DNA of 20,409 nucleotides from RXOA01 sp964554715 (GCA_964554715.1 CAZKPU010000038.1:1-20409); one strand, 5' to 3'; positions 1-7,426 are shown, counted from the first letter of the stretch. Translations and numbers: made by a program. The notes: generated from the letters alone by a model not told the origin.

Positions 1-105
1 AGAAGGCGGATGAGCTACACGCTGGTGTTCGCCGGGATCAATCTGTTGCTTCAGTTTCTGATATTGTGGCTGGCAGTGGCCACACTGCTGCGGCTCAGGC
101 GGTAG
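1..105 (+). CDS. C-terminal end of a membrane protein (partial), or a 31-residue membrane peptide
   Basis: Frame 1 is open from the window edge to a TAG at 103-105. Residues after the ATG at position 10 form one strongly hydrophobic segment (about 22 residues rich in L, V, A, F, I) ending in a basic LRLRR tail, the usual look of a final transmembrane helix with a cytoplasmic positive end. An AAGG lies 3 bases before the ATG, so a free-standing small membrane protein cannot be excluded, but the open frame reaching the edge makes a truncated larger gene more likely. No family can be named from so short a piece. Confidence 0.5.
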   Translation, partial: RRRMSYTLVFAGINLLLQFLILWLAVATLLRLRR

Positions 106-118
106 GTCGCAGACCACA

Positions 119-263
119 TGGGGTCAGGTCTTCATTCTTGGTGTTTACCCTGATCTACCCCCTTGGCGGCGCCGGAGATCGTCGAGTCATGAAGCTATTC
201 GGCGTGCCAGAGACACGCAACCACGCGGGAGATGGTATGAGCAAGAATGAAGACCTGACCCCA
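119..263. mobile_element. Short element bounded by a perfect 22-bp inverted repeat (MITE/REP-like)
   Basis: The arms at 119-140 and 242-263 are exact reverse complements (core ggggtcaggtcttcattc). A second inverted pair, acccccttgg at 157-166 and ccaagggggt at 270-279, is offset from the first. The 145-bp unit contains no convincing gene. The GGGGTCAGGTCTT-type end resembles the palindromic ends I associate with small REP/RAYT (Y1 transposase)-mobilised repeats in many bacterial phyla; that link is from memory and unverified. It sits just after a stop codon in the gap between convergent genes, where such elements commonly lie and may also act as a hairpin terminator. No transposase is present nearby. 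Confidence 0.6.
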
Positions 264-448
264 CTATCCCCAAGGGGGTGATGCGATCGAAGATGGAGAC
301 GCGACCCCAAGCTAATCGTACGGATTGCACTGATGCACGCGGGCGACTTGACCTCCGCTCGATGCTCTTGAGTTGATCAGTCCGGGAAGCTTCCTCATGT
401 GTTCAATCCTCTGCGTCGGGCTCATCCGGCGAAACCGGCTGACTGCGT
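264..448. other. Intergenic stretch between the inverted-repeat element and the MBL gene
   Basis: I see no gene, tRNA or clear terminator. A weak ccgg-cgaaa-ccgg hairpin lies close to the 3' end of the minus-strand MBL gene (about 426-440), too short and without a T-run to be called a terminator. Confidence 0.4.
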
Positions 449-1144
449 TCAACCGACCAGATCAGCAGCGGCAAACGGGGCTCCGTGGGATGGATAGATG
501 ACTCGAGCTCCGGCATCGATCAGCTTTTGCCAGCTTTCGTGTACTTGGTCAAGGTTCTCGACGTAGATGGGATGCTTGCCGATGCCCGTGAAGCGCAAGA
601 AGTTCATTGCCACATCCCCGACAAATGCGGTTCCATCTGACAGGACCAAAGATAGAGAGTCGGCCGAATGGCCGGGCGTGTATAGGATTCTACCAGCGAT
701 GCCCATCTGCTCAGGGAGATCAGACTCATGCTCCTCCCATTGAGTATGAGTTCCGTCCAAAGAAAGCGGAGGGAAGCTGAAGTCTCGATGGACAAGAGAG
801 AATAGGGAAAAGACGAATCCAACACGTCGATTGAACGGCCGCATCGTGTCATTTGATGTTCCCCGCAGCAAAGGCGCGGCGGCGTTGGGATGAGCAATGA
901 TCTGACATCCACTCAGTTCGGCCAGGGGAGCAGCGAACCCGGCATGGTCGTCATGGTGATGCGTCAGCAGCAGATACCGAATCTCCGATGGCTGAACGCC
1001 CAACCTGGCGATCGACGTCCGAAACTTTGGGAATGAAGCCGGGTAAGACGTATCAATGAGAAGGAAGCCGTCGGCTGTCTTGAGCAGGAATACCCAGGTG
1101 AAGCCAAGCCTTATTCTATGGAACGATGGTCTGGATTGTTGCAT
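449..1144 (-). CDS. MBL-fold metallo-hydrolase
   Basis: The 231-residue protein has the metallo-beta-lactamase fold hallmarks in order: a leading strand reading FLLIDTSYP (about 28-36), the metal-binding motif THHHDDHAG (about 61-69), TPGHS (about 157-161) with the next metal-binding His, GDVAM (about 176-180) with the bridging Asp, and a late PSHG (about 217-220). Length and motif spacing fit small glyoxalase II-like or lactonase-like hydrolases with a di-metal centre. Substrate cannot be assigned. The ATG is preceded closely by GAGGAA. No signal peptide is seen, so it is probably cytosolic. It lies on the strand opposite the following TetR operon, with a decayed acetyltransferase gene upstream on its own strand. 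Confidence 0.9.
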   Translation of the reverse strand: MQQSRPSFHRIRLGFTWVFLLKTADGFLLIDTSYPASFPKFRTSIARLGVQPSEIRYLLLTHHHDDHAGFAAPLAELSGCQIIAHPNAAAPLLRGTSNDTMRPFNRRVGFVFSLFSLVHRDFSFPPLSLDGTHTQWEEHESDLPEQMGIAGRILYTPGHSADSLSLVLSDGTAFVGDVAMNFLRFTGIGKHPIYVENLDQVHESWQKLIDAGARVIYPSHGAPFAAADLVG

Positions 1145-1233
1145 GATTCCTCACAAACATGCTGAGTGGATTCTGCGCGCTGCCCAGCATTAGGTGAGGG
1201 CAGCGCATTCGGTGCGTGCGGATAGGCTCGTTC

Positions 1234-1674
1234 TCATTGCTGTGGCATCTCGATGTCCTTCACGAAAACCAACTTCGGGTGCGCGGATCGCATTCGAGTA
1301 TGTATCCCCCGGAGGATATTCGATTCGGGACACCAACTTCAGCCTCTGGTGAGGTGAGTGTTTGGTGGTTGCGCAGAACTTCGGTGTGTGGCTGAGTCTC
1401 TCAAGTTGCGCAGGCAGGGATCTCCGATTCTATGAGCATGGTGCTCGTTGTGGATCCTAGGCATGGCGTCGTCGCGGTGACCGAGGAACCCGTGATCGAA
1501 CGCGCCACATCCGATGATTTGAGCGTCGATTCTCGCGACAAGGGCGACTGGTCTCGCAACCAACGATGGATGGATTCGGCCCGGCCGGGTCTGTAGGAAG
1601 GATGGTGTCGAACGCCTTGGCATCGGCTTCCGTTCCCAGGCCGGCAAAGGATCTACTTGAGGCCTTCTGAGCTA
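1234..1674 (-). pseudogene. Decayed GNAT-family N-acetyltransferase
   Basis: Minus-strand pieces in different frames line up with the order of a GNAT domain. First is EADAKAFDTIL, like the N-terminal helix. Another frame then gives PVALVARIDAQIIGCGAF, the beta2-beta3 pair that usually reads VAEIDGQIVGFG, then HHAHRIGDPCLRNL in place of the acetyl-CoA-binding (R/G)xGIGxxLLrxLE. A third frame gives KFCATTKHSPHQRL (the Lft-STNqSN-PMQ stretch) and the first frame returns with a C-terminus AHPKLVFVKDIEMPQQ before TGA at 1234. At least two frame changes and one internal stop (1339-1341) interrupt it. The acetyl-CoA loop glycines are damaged, so it is inactive. Exact ends are approximate. Confidence 0.5.
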
Positions 1675-1869
1675 ACCAGCAACGAACTTGCAGGCTCCAG
1701 ACGGGCATGGCGATTGCAGCGACGCCGATTCGCATCGCCGAGCGAATCTCTGTGTGAACAGCATCGCAGAGTGGGAGGGATCTCCGTACGCACCTCCTTA
1801 CTGGCGTGGGACACAGCATCAACCGGTCAGTGCGAAGCTTCAGCTGGTTCGAGGAAGAGGGCGTATCGC

Positions 1870-1897
1870 TTGACTTCCGTGGAGGGATGTCTATACT
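1870..1897 (+). promoter_or_regulatory. Sigma70-type promoter of the TetR/transporter operon
   Basis: TTGACT (1870-1875) and TATACT (1892-1897) are separated by 16 bp, each one mismatch from the -35 and -10 consensus. The TetR start codon lies 47 bp after the -10 box, leaving a short leader that holds the palindrome at 1896-1928. This is the best-looking promoter in the window. Confidence 0.65.
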
Positions 1898-1928
1898 CTG
1901 TGAACGTAAGAATGATAAAGTCACAGAG
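1896..1928. promoter_or_regulatory. Candidate TetR operator palindrome
   Basis: CTCTGTGA (1896-1903) and TCACAGAG (1921-1928) are a perfect 8-bp inverted repeat with a 17-bp spacer. The first arm touches the -10 box and the pair covers the expected transcription start, the usual place for an autorepressor to act. The spacer is longer than in many TetR operators, so two-dimer binding or a leader hairpin are alternatives. Confidence 0.5.
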
Positions 1929-1944
1929 ATAGCGAGGCAGGAAG

Positions 1945-2619
1945 ATGCCCAGAGCGTTCACAGAAACTGAGAAAGAGACGATTCGCGGCAAGCTGATGGC
2001 TTCGGGACGAGCATGCTTCCTGCGCTACGGCTTGAAGAAGACGACGATCGACGACCTGGTCAAGCCGGCGGGGATCGCCAAGGCGAGTTTCTACTTGTTT
2101 TTCAAGCACAAGGAAGCGCTGTTTGTCGAGATCATGATGGAGGAAATGCCGGCGATGATGCGCCGGCTGCTTGACGGCTCCTTCGATGGCACGGACGACA
2201 CGCGGGAGGCGCTGGTTCTGCTGATCAAGGGAATCGCCGGGGAGATCCAGGCCAACGAGTTCTCGCGGATCATGCTTGACGATCCCAGCGAGCTTCAGCG
2301 GCTGGCGGCTTCCCTAGATGTGGACGACATCCTGCACCGGTCGCTTAGCTTCTTCCGGCCACTCACAGAACGGGTGATCGAAGCCCAGGCCCGCGGAGAG
2401 ATTGTGGCGGGAGATCCGCGGCAGATTCTCTACTCGCTTGGGCTGATCAAGCTGGTGGCGCTCAATCGTGACAAGATGCCGGCCGAGTTGTATGAGTCGA
2501 TGATGGAGTTTGTTCCGGAACTTCTCGCCAACGGTCTCACCTACGGATGCCGCCCGCACGATGCGGGGGAAGCCGAACCGCTCCAAGCCGGGGGCGAAGC
2601 GAAGCGGAGGGAGTCATGA
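1945..2619 (+). CDS. TetR/AcrR-family transcriptional regulator
   Basis: The protein has 224 residues. The N-terminal DNA-binding domain (about 10-60) carries the typical TTIDDLVKPAGIAKASFYLFF helix-turn-helix followed by the KEALF start of helix 4, the standard TetR signature. The remaining ~165 residues are the helical ligand/dimer domain, which is not diagnostic. It opens an operon: its TGA (2617-2619) overlaps the ATG of the permease at 2616. A promoter with an overlapping palindrome lies just upstream, so autorepression and control of the downstream transporter are the natural inference. The inducer is unknown. The start is supported by GAGG seven bases upstream. Confidence 0.93.
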   Translation: MPRAFTETEKETIRGKLMASGRACFLRYGLKKTTIDDLVKPAGIAKASFYLFFKHKEALFVEIMMEEMPAMMRRLLDGSFDGTDDTREALVLLIKGIAGEIQANEFSRIMLDDPSELQRLAASLDVDDILHRSLSFFRPLTERVIEAQARGEIVAGDPRQILYSLGLIKLVALNRDKMPAELYESMMEFVPELLANGLTYGCRPHDAGEAEPLQAGGEAKRRES

Positions 2620-3446
2620 ACCGCACTCTTGTGAGGATGGCGTGGCGGAACTTGTGGCGCCATAAGCAGCGGACGATTCTGATGATCGCCACGGTTGGTG
2701 TCGGGAGCCTGGTGATCCTCGTATTGTTCGGACTGTCGGATGGATTGGTCGGCTCGATGACCGCGACGCAGATGGATTGGAACCAAGGAAGCTTCCAGAT
2801 TCGGACCGCGGCGTATGCCGAGGATCCGAGCCCGGAGCAGGCGCTTACCCCTCAGCAGGTTGAGGCAGCGATTGCTGCGCTGGCACCGCTGCGGAAGGTG
2901 GGGATCGCGCCGCGGATGGAGACGGGCGGGATGATCCGCACCGCCTACGGAACCGACGGAGTCACGCTACGGGGGATCGATCCGTTCAAGGAATCTCAGG
3001 TCACAAAGCTTGATTCGCTTGTCATCGATGGACGGTACATCGACGGCGAGGGGCAGGTCCTTCTGTCGAGCAACCTGGCCGAGGATCTTGACATCCGAGT
3101 CGGAGAGCGCGTTGTGCTTCTGGCGCTCGCCGGCGAGGGGGCGGAGTCACGGGCGTTCACCGTCGCCGGCTTGTACGAACCGGCCAGCCTCGACCTGGAG
3201 AAGGTGGCGATGGTTTCCATCGGCGATGTCCGGGCGATGACGGGCATCGACGGAGCGACGTCTCTTGCTGTCGCGTTGCCGAGGGGCGTTTCAGCCAGTC
3301 GATCCGCGGCGTCGGCGGAAGAGCTGCTCTCGGGCCAGACGGGGGTTGTGGTCGCCGACTACTTCGATCTCAACCCGTTCGCCCGGCTCATGATCGCCGG
3401 CTCAGGGCGCGGGCGCCAGCACACAATCCGTTTGCCCGCTTCATGA
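2616..3446 (+). CDS. FtsX/MacB-type ABC transporter permease, N-terminal fragment (frameshifted)
   Basis: This is the first part of a permease whose frame is broken after about residue 263. It begins MNRTLVRMAWRNLWRHKQRT, the basic pre-helix of LolC/LolE/MacB permeases, followed by transmembrane helix 1 (about 22-44) and a ~210-residue extracytoplasmic MacB_PCD-like domain. Residues LNPFARLMIAGS are then repeated out of frame 53 bp further on, so this frame ends in a meaningless tail and TGA at 3446. The start at 2616 overlaps the TetR stop (ATGA); an in-frame GTG/ATG further upstream lies inside tetR and is less likely. Joining this piece to the fragment at 3443-3889 with the 53 bp removed would give about 406 residues, matching its 411-residue paralog at 4649-5884. 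Either a recent pseudogene or an assembly error. Confidence 0.8.
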   Translation: MNRTLVRMAWRNLWRHKQRTILMIATVGVGSLVILVLFGLSDGLVGSMTATQMDWNQGSFQIRTAAYAEDPSPEQALTPQQVEAAIAALAPLRKVGIAPRMETGGMIRTAYGTDGVTLRGIDPFKESQVTKLDSLVIDGRYIDGEGQVLLSSNLAEDLDIRVGERVVLLALAGEGAESRAFTVAGLYEPASLDLEKVAMVSIGDVRAMTGIDGATSLAVALPRGVSASRSAASAEELLSGQTGVVVADYFDLNPFARLMIAGSGRGRQHTIRLPAS

Positions 3447-3457
3447 TCGCAGGATCG
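3372..3457 (+). repeat. Imperfect 33-bp direct repeat, offset 53 bp, that frameshifts the permease
   Basis: Copy 1 (3372-3404) encodes NPFARLMIAGS and copy 2 (3425-3457) encodes NPFARFMIAGS in a different frame. The copies differ at 7 of 33 bases and all but one difference is silent. The 20 bp between them (gggcgcgggcgccagcacac) resemble nothing expected in the protein. An offset of 53 is not a multiple of three. Confidence 0.85.
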
Positions 3458-3889
3458 ACGCTCAAGATGATCCCGTTTGTGCTGATGATCAGCCTGATGG
3501 CGGGGTTCGGCGTCGCCAACACCGCGTTCTACTCGGTGCTTGAACGGACGCGGGAGTTCGGGGTGATGACCGCGGTCGGGATGAGCCGCAAGCTTCTCGC
3601 ACGGCTGGTGCTGCTGGAGTCGACGATGGTCGCAGCGATCGGGTTTCTTCTCGGCGGGGGGCTCGGGTACTGGGGACTTCTGTACCTCAGCCGGAACGGG
3701 CTCAGCCTGTCGATCTTCGAAGAGATCGGCCGCGGGGTCGGATTGCCCAAGGTGATCTACGCGTCTTCATCGGGGTGGTACTGGGTTGCGGCGTTCAGCG
3801 TGGTTGTGTTCACCGCGTTGACGGCGGCTTGGTACCCGGCCAGGCGTGTCAACCGCCTCGAACCGGTCACCGCGATCCGGGAAGGCTAG
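3443..3889 (+). CDS. FtsX/MacB-type ABC transporter permease, C-terminal fragment
   Basis: The 148-residue open frame is the membrane half of the permease started at 2616. It contains the conserved FtsX domain: a first helix with GFGVANTAFYSVLERTREFGVM (here residues about 22-43), the cytoplasmic coupling segment after the ERTREFG motif that meets the ATPase, then two more helices, ending with YPARRVNRLEPVTAIREG, the typical PAR+A...PxxALR-like C-terminus. The ATG at 3443 is only the first Met after the lesion, with no ribosome-binding site of its own, so it is unlikely to be translated independently as a working permease. In the expected intact protein it continues directly from LNPFARLMIAGS. 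Confidence 0.82.
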   Translation: MIAGSTLKMIPFVLMISLMAGFGVANTAFYSVLERTREFGVMTAVGMSRKLLARLVLLESTMVAAIGFLLGGGLGYWGLLYLSRNGLSLSIFEEIGRGVGLPKVIYASSSGWYWVAAFSVVVFTALTAAWYPARRVNRLEPVTAIREG

Positions 3890-3902
3890 GGAGGGATTCC
3901 AC

Positions 3903-4652
3903 ATGAAACAACTTAGATTCTGGCTCCTTGTGCTGACCTTGTCACTGGCTGCATCGACCGCGCTGGCGCAGGAAGATGCCCCGACCCTGGATGCCGAAGA
4001 GATCGTGGATCGCGTCAATGCCGCATGGCAGGGCGATAGCTTCCACGGCATCATGGCCTTGGACATCGTGTTGGGCGGGCAGACCAAGTCTCACAAGCTC
4101 GAGATCTGGACTGTGGGCGAAGAGCTTGCCCTCATCCGTGTATTGGAGCCCGAGATCGATCTGAATTCGGGCTATCTGCAGTTGGGCGACGACTTGTGGT
4201 TCTACTCGCCCGATGTCGGCTCGATCAAACTTCCATCGATGGCGATCGGCGATGCTCTGTTCGGCGCCGGTCCTTCGCTGGAGGATCTGTCTCGCGGCAC
4301 GCTGTCGGATGACTACGATATGGCCGTCGAGGGAACCGAGACCGGTTACTTCCTCACGCTTGTGCCGCATTCCGATGCGCCTGTTGTGTACGGCAAATTG
4401 GAGATCTCGGTTTCGTCCGATTACGTGATGGAACAGCTCGTCTACTACGACCAGCGACAGGCGGTCGTTCAGACAGCCACCTTCGCGGACGTCATCGAGA
4501 TCGGCAGCCGCAAGTTCGCTACCACGATCACCATCGAGGACACCTACGGAGATCGCACGATTCAACGAATCGAGGATCTCCAATTCGATCTGGAACTCGA
4601 CACGGCGTTGTTCAGTCTCGAGACGTTCGAGTCCTGGGGTGAGGGCAAATGA
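3903..4652 (+). CDS. LolA-like outer-membrane lipoprotein-sorting protein
   Basis: The 249-residue protein has a clear Sec signal peptide (basic KQLRF, hydrophobic core, predicted cut after ALA near residue 22). The mature part is rich in beta strands (for example SGYLQLGDDLWFYSPDVGSIK and LEIWTVGEELALIRVLEP), matching the LolA/LolB-like half-barrel of the COG2834-type family that carries lipid or lipoprotein across the periplasm. Members are typically encoded beside FtsX permeases and an ABC ATPase, as here. The start is fixed by GGGAGG eight bases before the ATG at 3903; an upstream in-frame ATG lies inside the permease gene. Its stop overlaps the next permease start by 4 bp (4649-4652). 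Cargo is inferred, not shown. Confidence 0.82.
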   Translation: MKQLRFWLLVLTLSLAASTALAQEDAPTLDAEEIVDRVNAAWQGDSFHGIMALDIVLGGQTKSHKLEIWTVGEELALIRVLEPEIDLNSGYLQLGDDLWFYSPDVGSIKLPSMAIGDALFGAGPSLEDLSRGTLSDDYDMAVEGTETGYFLTLVPHSDAPVVYGKLEISVSSDYVMEQLVYYDQRQAVVQTATFADVIEIGSRKFATTITIEDTYGDRTIQRIEDLQFDLELDTALFSLETFESWGEGK

Positions 4653-5884
4653 AAGCGGCGATACGACACATGATGCGCAATCGGCGAAGGACGATTCTCA
4701 CGCTTCTCGCCGTCCTCATCCCGGTCTACTTCCTGGTGATGATGTTCGGCTTCGCCAACAGCATGATGCAAGACATGTTCGATTCCGTCACTCGGTTCGA
4801 CACGGGACACATGCAGATCCGGGCGGAGGAGAGGCGGGGCACCGGGTTGGCGATGCCTCTGATGCGAGATGCCGAGGACGCGCTGGCTGCGCTGACGTCG
4901 GTCGACGGCATCGAATGGTCGACGGTACGGCTCGATCTGCCGGCACTGGCGAGCGTCGGAGAGGAGACGCGGACCGTGTATCTCCGCGGCGTGGTTCCTG
5001 AGGAGATCGATCCGATCAGCAACATGGCGGAACGGATGGTCAGCGGGGAGTTCCTCACCGGGACGAGCGACGGAGTGATCGTTGGCGAGGAACTAGCCGA
5101 ATTGCTCAAGATGCAGGTGGGCGACGAGATGGTGCTGCTCGGCGTCCATCCGGAGGCAAGCCTCGGTGCGATTCGCGTGCCCGTGGTGGGTGTCTTCAGC
5201 GCGCCGGAGGCGACGAGGGGCCGTACGATGGGTCTTGCCCGCCTCAGTACCGCACGAAGGCTGGCTCGAAGCGACACCGCGGCGACCGCGATCGTGCTCC
5301 GCGTCGACGGGGTCACGGGCCCGTCGGACACCCGGCGGATGGATGAGGCAGCCGCCGCACTGCGTGCTGCGCTACCGGCCGGATACGAGGTGAAGGATTG
5401 GCTGGAGCTGGTGCCGTTTGTCACCGGGTATCTCAGGATTCTCACCCCGATGATGCTCATCATGGCCGTCGTGTTCTTCGGCCTTGGAGCGCTGGTGGTG
5501 GTGAATACGCTCTATCTGTCGGTGATGGAGCGAACCCGGGAGATCGGACTGATCCTATCGCTTGGCGCGTCGCGAGCCCACGTCATGGGCATGGTCCTCA
5601 CCGAGGCGGGAGTGATCACCCTGGCCGGTGCTTTCTACGGGGCGCTCGTGGGTGTGGCGCTGGTGTTGATTGTCGAGGCGTTCGGCGGCATTCCGTTGTG
5701 GGGCCAGATGGCCGCTTACATGAAGGAAATTGGAATCAGCCCCGTAATGCACATGAGCGTCTCAGCGGCGCAGGTGTTGCTGTCGGCGGGCGCGATGGCC
5801 GTCGTGGCCATGCTTGCCGCATGGCTGCCGGCGAGACGTGCGGCGAAACTGGAGCCGATGGAGGCGATGCGCTATGTCGAGTAG
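4649..5884 (+). CDS. FtsX/MacB-type ABC transporter permease
   Basis: The protein has 411 residues and is intact. It has a basic N-terminus (MKAAIRHMMRNRRRTIL), helix 1 (about 16-36), a MacB_PCD-like extracytoplasmic domain (about 40-260), then the FtsX domain with three helices. The coupling motif reads TLYLSVMERTREIGLILSLG (about 287-306) and the C-terminus PARRAAKLEPMEAMRYVE. It is a paralog of the broken permease at 2616-3889, sharing order and C-terminal motifs, so the two probably form a heterodimer like LolC/LolE. It is translationally coupled to the LolA-like gene before it and overlaps the ATPase gene after it by 11 bp. Confidence 0.93.
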   Translation: MKAAIRHMMRNRRRTILTLLAVLIPVYFLVMMFGFANSMMQDMFDSVTRFDTGHMQIRAEERRGTGLAMPLMRDAEDALAALTSVDGIEWSTVRLDLPALASVGEETRTVYLRGVVPEEIDPISNMAERMVSGEFLTGTSDGVIVGEELAELLKMQVGDEMVLLGVHPEASLGAIRVPVVGVFSAPEATRGRTMGLARLSTARRLARSDTAATAIVLRVDGVTGPSDTRRMDEAAAALRAALPAGYEVKDWLELVPFVTGYLRILTPMMLIMAVVFFGLGALVVVNTLYLSVMERTREIGLILSLGASRAHVMGMVLTEAGVITLAGAFYGALVGVALVLIVEAFGGIPLWGQMAAYMKEIGISPVMHMSVSAAQVLLSAGAMAVVAMLAAWLPARRAAKLEPMEAMRYVE

Positions 5885-6602
5885 CCCTCTGATACAAACC
5901 CTTGACGTGAAAAAAACATACGTGACGGAGGCCGTCGAGACGCCGGCGTTGCGCGGTGTGTCCCTGGAGCTGCACAAGCGCGAGTTTACTGCCATCGCCG
6001 GACCGTCCGGCTCGGGCAAGTCCACGCTGCTGCATCTGTTGGGTGGATTGGATCGCCCCACCGAAGGCGAGATCCTCCTCGAAGGACAGCCGATGTCGGA
6101 GCTGTCCAAAGATCAGCTGGCCAAGCTGCGGCTCTCCAACATCGGGTTCGTGTTTCAGGCCTACAACCTGATCCCCGTGCTTACCGTGCTGGAAAACACA
6201 GCGTTCGTGCTCGAACTGCAGGGCGTGGTGCGTAGCGAACGCATCGCGCGGGCGAAGAGGATTCTCGGGGAGCTGGGCATCGAGCAGTATGCCGATCAGT
6301 ACCCACATCGGATCTCCGGCGGAGAGCAGCAGCGTGTCGCGGTCGCTCGTGCCGTTGTCGGCCAGCCCTCGATCGTGCTTGCTGACGAACCGACGGCCAA
6401 CCTGGACACAGCCACGAGTTTGGAGCTCATTGCGTTGATGCGCCGGTTGAACGGGGAGAAGGGGGCGACGTTCCTGTTCGCCACCCACGATAGTCGCCTT
6501 CTCGATCGGGTCAATCGTTTGGTCACGCTCGTCGACGGCGCGGTTGCCGAGGATGTCGTCCAGCGACCAGCGGATGAGCGGATCGAAGCCGCTGCTTCGT
6601 AA
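5874..6602 (+). CDS. ABC transporter ATP-binding protein (LolD/MacB type)
   Basis: The 242-residue ATPase has every motif: Walker A GPSGSGKST (43-51), Q-loop FQAYN (Gln95), signature SGGEQQR (148-154), Walker B IVLADE (167-172), D-loop NLD (176-178) and H-loop His205 in ATHD. The LxGLDxPTxGE segment and the FQxYNLIPxLT stretch are typical of the LolD/MacB/FtsE subfamily that energises FtsX-type permeases. Its ATG at 5874 lies inside the permease gene, an 11-bp overlap indicating coupled expression. It supplies ATP hydrolysis for the two permeases upstream and closes the operon that starts with tetR. Confidence 0.95.
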   Translation: MSSSPLIQTLDVKKTYVTEAVETPALRGVSLELHKREFTAIAGPSGSGKSTLLHLLGGLDRPTEGEILLEGQPMSELSKDQLAKLRLSNIGFVFQAYNLIPVLTVLENTAFVLELQGVVRSERIARAKRILGELGIEQYADQYPHRISGGEQQRVAVARAVVGQPSIVLADEPTANLDTATSLELIALMRRLNGEKGATFLFATHDSRLLDRVNRLVTLVDGAVAEDVVQRPADERIEAAAS

Positions 6603-6818
6603 ATGCAACGGTTGGTTTACAGGTTGGAGTTTGAGATGCGCTGCGGCTCGTTCGGTTGCCGGGCATCTCGGGTGAGCGGCAGTCGGCATCCGTGACATCT
6701 AGCCAGAGCGGGCCAGCAGACAGGGCGACGACCAAGAGACATCCGACTGCTCACAGGCTGTCCTCCGTCCTTTGCTGAACGTAACGGATGCAGGAAGATC
6801 GTGGAGAAGGAGGATGTC

Positions 6819-7022
6819 ATGCGTCTACAGCTGTGCCGAGCGGGCTGGGTGGGCACCATCGCTGGCGTGTCCGTCCTTGTGCGAGGCAACCTCGCCGCCC
6901 ACAGGGCGACCGCTCTGGTCGGCATTGCTGTCACCATCCTCGGCGCATTCCTCCTTGTCTGTGCTCACTTCGTGTTTCCGAAGACGACACCCGGTGACGG
7001 CGTCAAGCCGCAACCGCAGTAG
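6819..7022 (+). CDS. Small single-span membrane protein, unknown function
   Basis: This 67-residue ORF is supported by a near-ideal ribosome-binding site, AAGGAGG at 6807-6813, five bases before the ATG. It has one strong transmembrane segment (ALVGIAVTILGAFLLVCAHF, about 36-55) and a weaker hydrophobic stretch near the N-terminus (about 10-22), ending in a short polar tail rich in Pro, Gln and Lys. A GTG at 6801 would add six residues but lies before the ribosome-binding site. I recognise no family. It stands alone between the transporter operon and the sigma operon. Confidence 0.5.
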   Translation: MRLQLCRAGWVGTIAGVSVLVRGNLAAHRATALVGIAVTILGAFLLVCAHFVFPKTTPGDGVKPQPQ

Positions 7023-7358
7023 TCGAGAAACCGTGGAAGTGCAAAGCGGTTCGGGTGACGTCGTTTCCTGATACGATCTTCGTGCACGCTTCGACGCGCA
7101 AACCCCCGAATCGGCAATCAGGGCACGCATCCCTCTCACACCCGGCCGCTCGATCACACGGGGTGTACGGCGGGTTCGATGCGGACGGAGCTGGGAGGTC
7201 GGCGAGAGTTTCGGATTGATTTTCGCACCTTTCTTCCACGAGAATCGAATGAGCTGTTCAGATGTTGCGGGGTTGCCGGAACAGCGGCGTCCCGGAGCAG
7301 AGGAGTGCACGCTGAACCTCATGGTGGATTGGCGCGACGTACTGATAGGAGCGGGTGG
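7023..7358. other. Intergenic region before the ECF sigma operon
   Basis: Open frames here have no recognisable protein pattern on either strand. No convincing -35/-10 pair or ECF-type GGAAC/CGTC pair stood out, so the sigma operon promoter is unlocated. Confidence 0.35.
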
Positions 7359-7382
7359 ATGATGTCAGGAGACCGACATCAT
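7359..7382. promoter_or_regulatory. Perfect palindrome in the leader of the sigma-factor operon
   Basis: ATGATGTC (7359-7366) and GACATCAT (7375-7382) are exact inverted repeats around an 8-base spacer, ending 44 bp before the GTG start of the sigma gene. An operator or an RNA hairpin that limits translation are both possible. A 28-codon leader frame starts within it (ATG 7362) and ends in a TGA overlapping the ATG at 7448. Confidence 0.4.
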
Positions 7383-7426
7383 GAAAACCTGCAGGAGAGA
7401 AGGATCCGGAAGACGAAAGGAACCGC

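Noticed and set aside
3942..4583. A 213-codon minus-strand frame over the LolA-like gene
   Set aside because: The plus-strand gene has a signal peptide, a ribosome-binding site and operon overlaps; the antisense frame has none.
5736..6698. A 320-codon minus-strand frame over the ABC ATPase gene
   Set aside because: It mirrors a gene with every ABC ATPase motif; its own translation has no recognisable domain.
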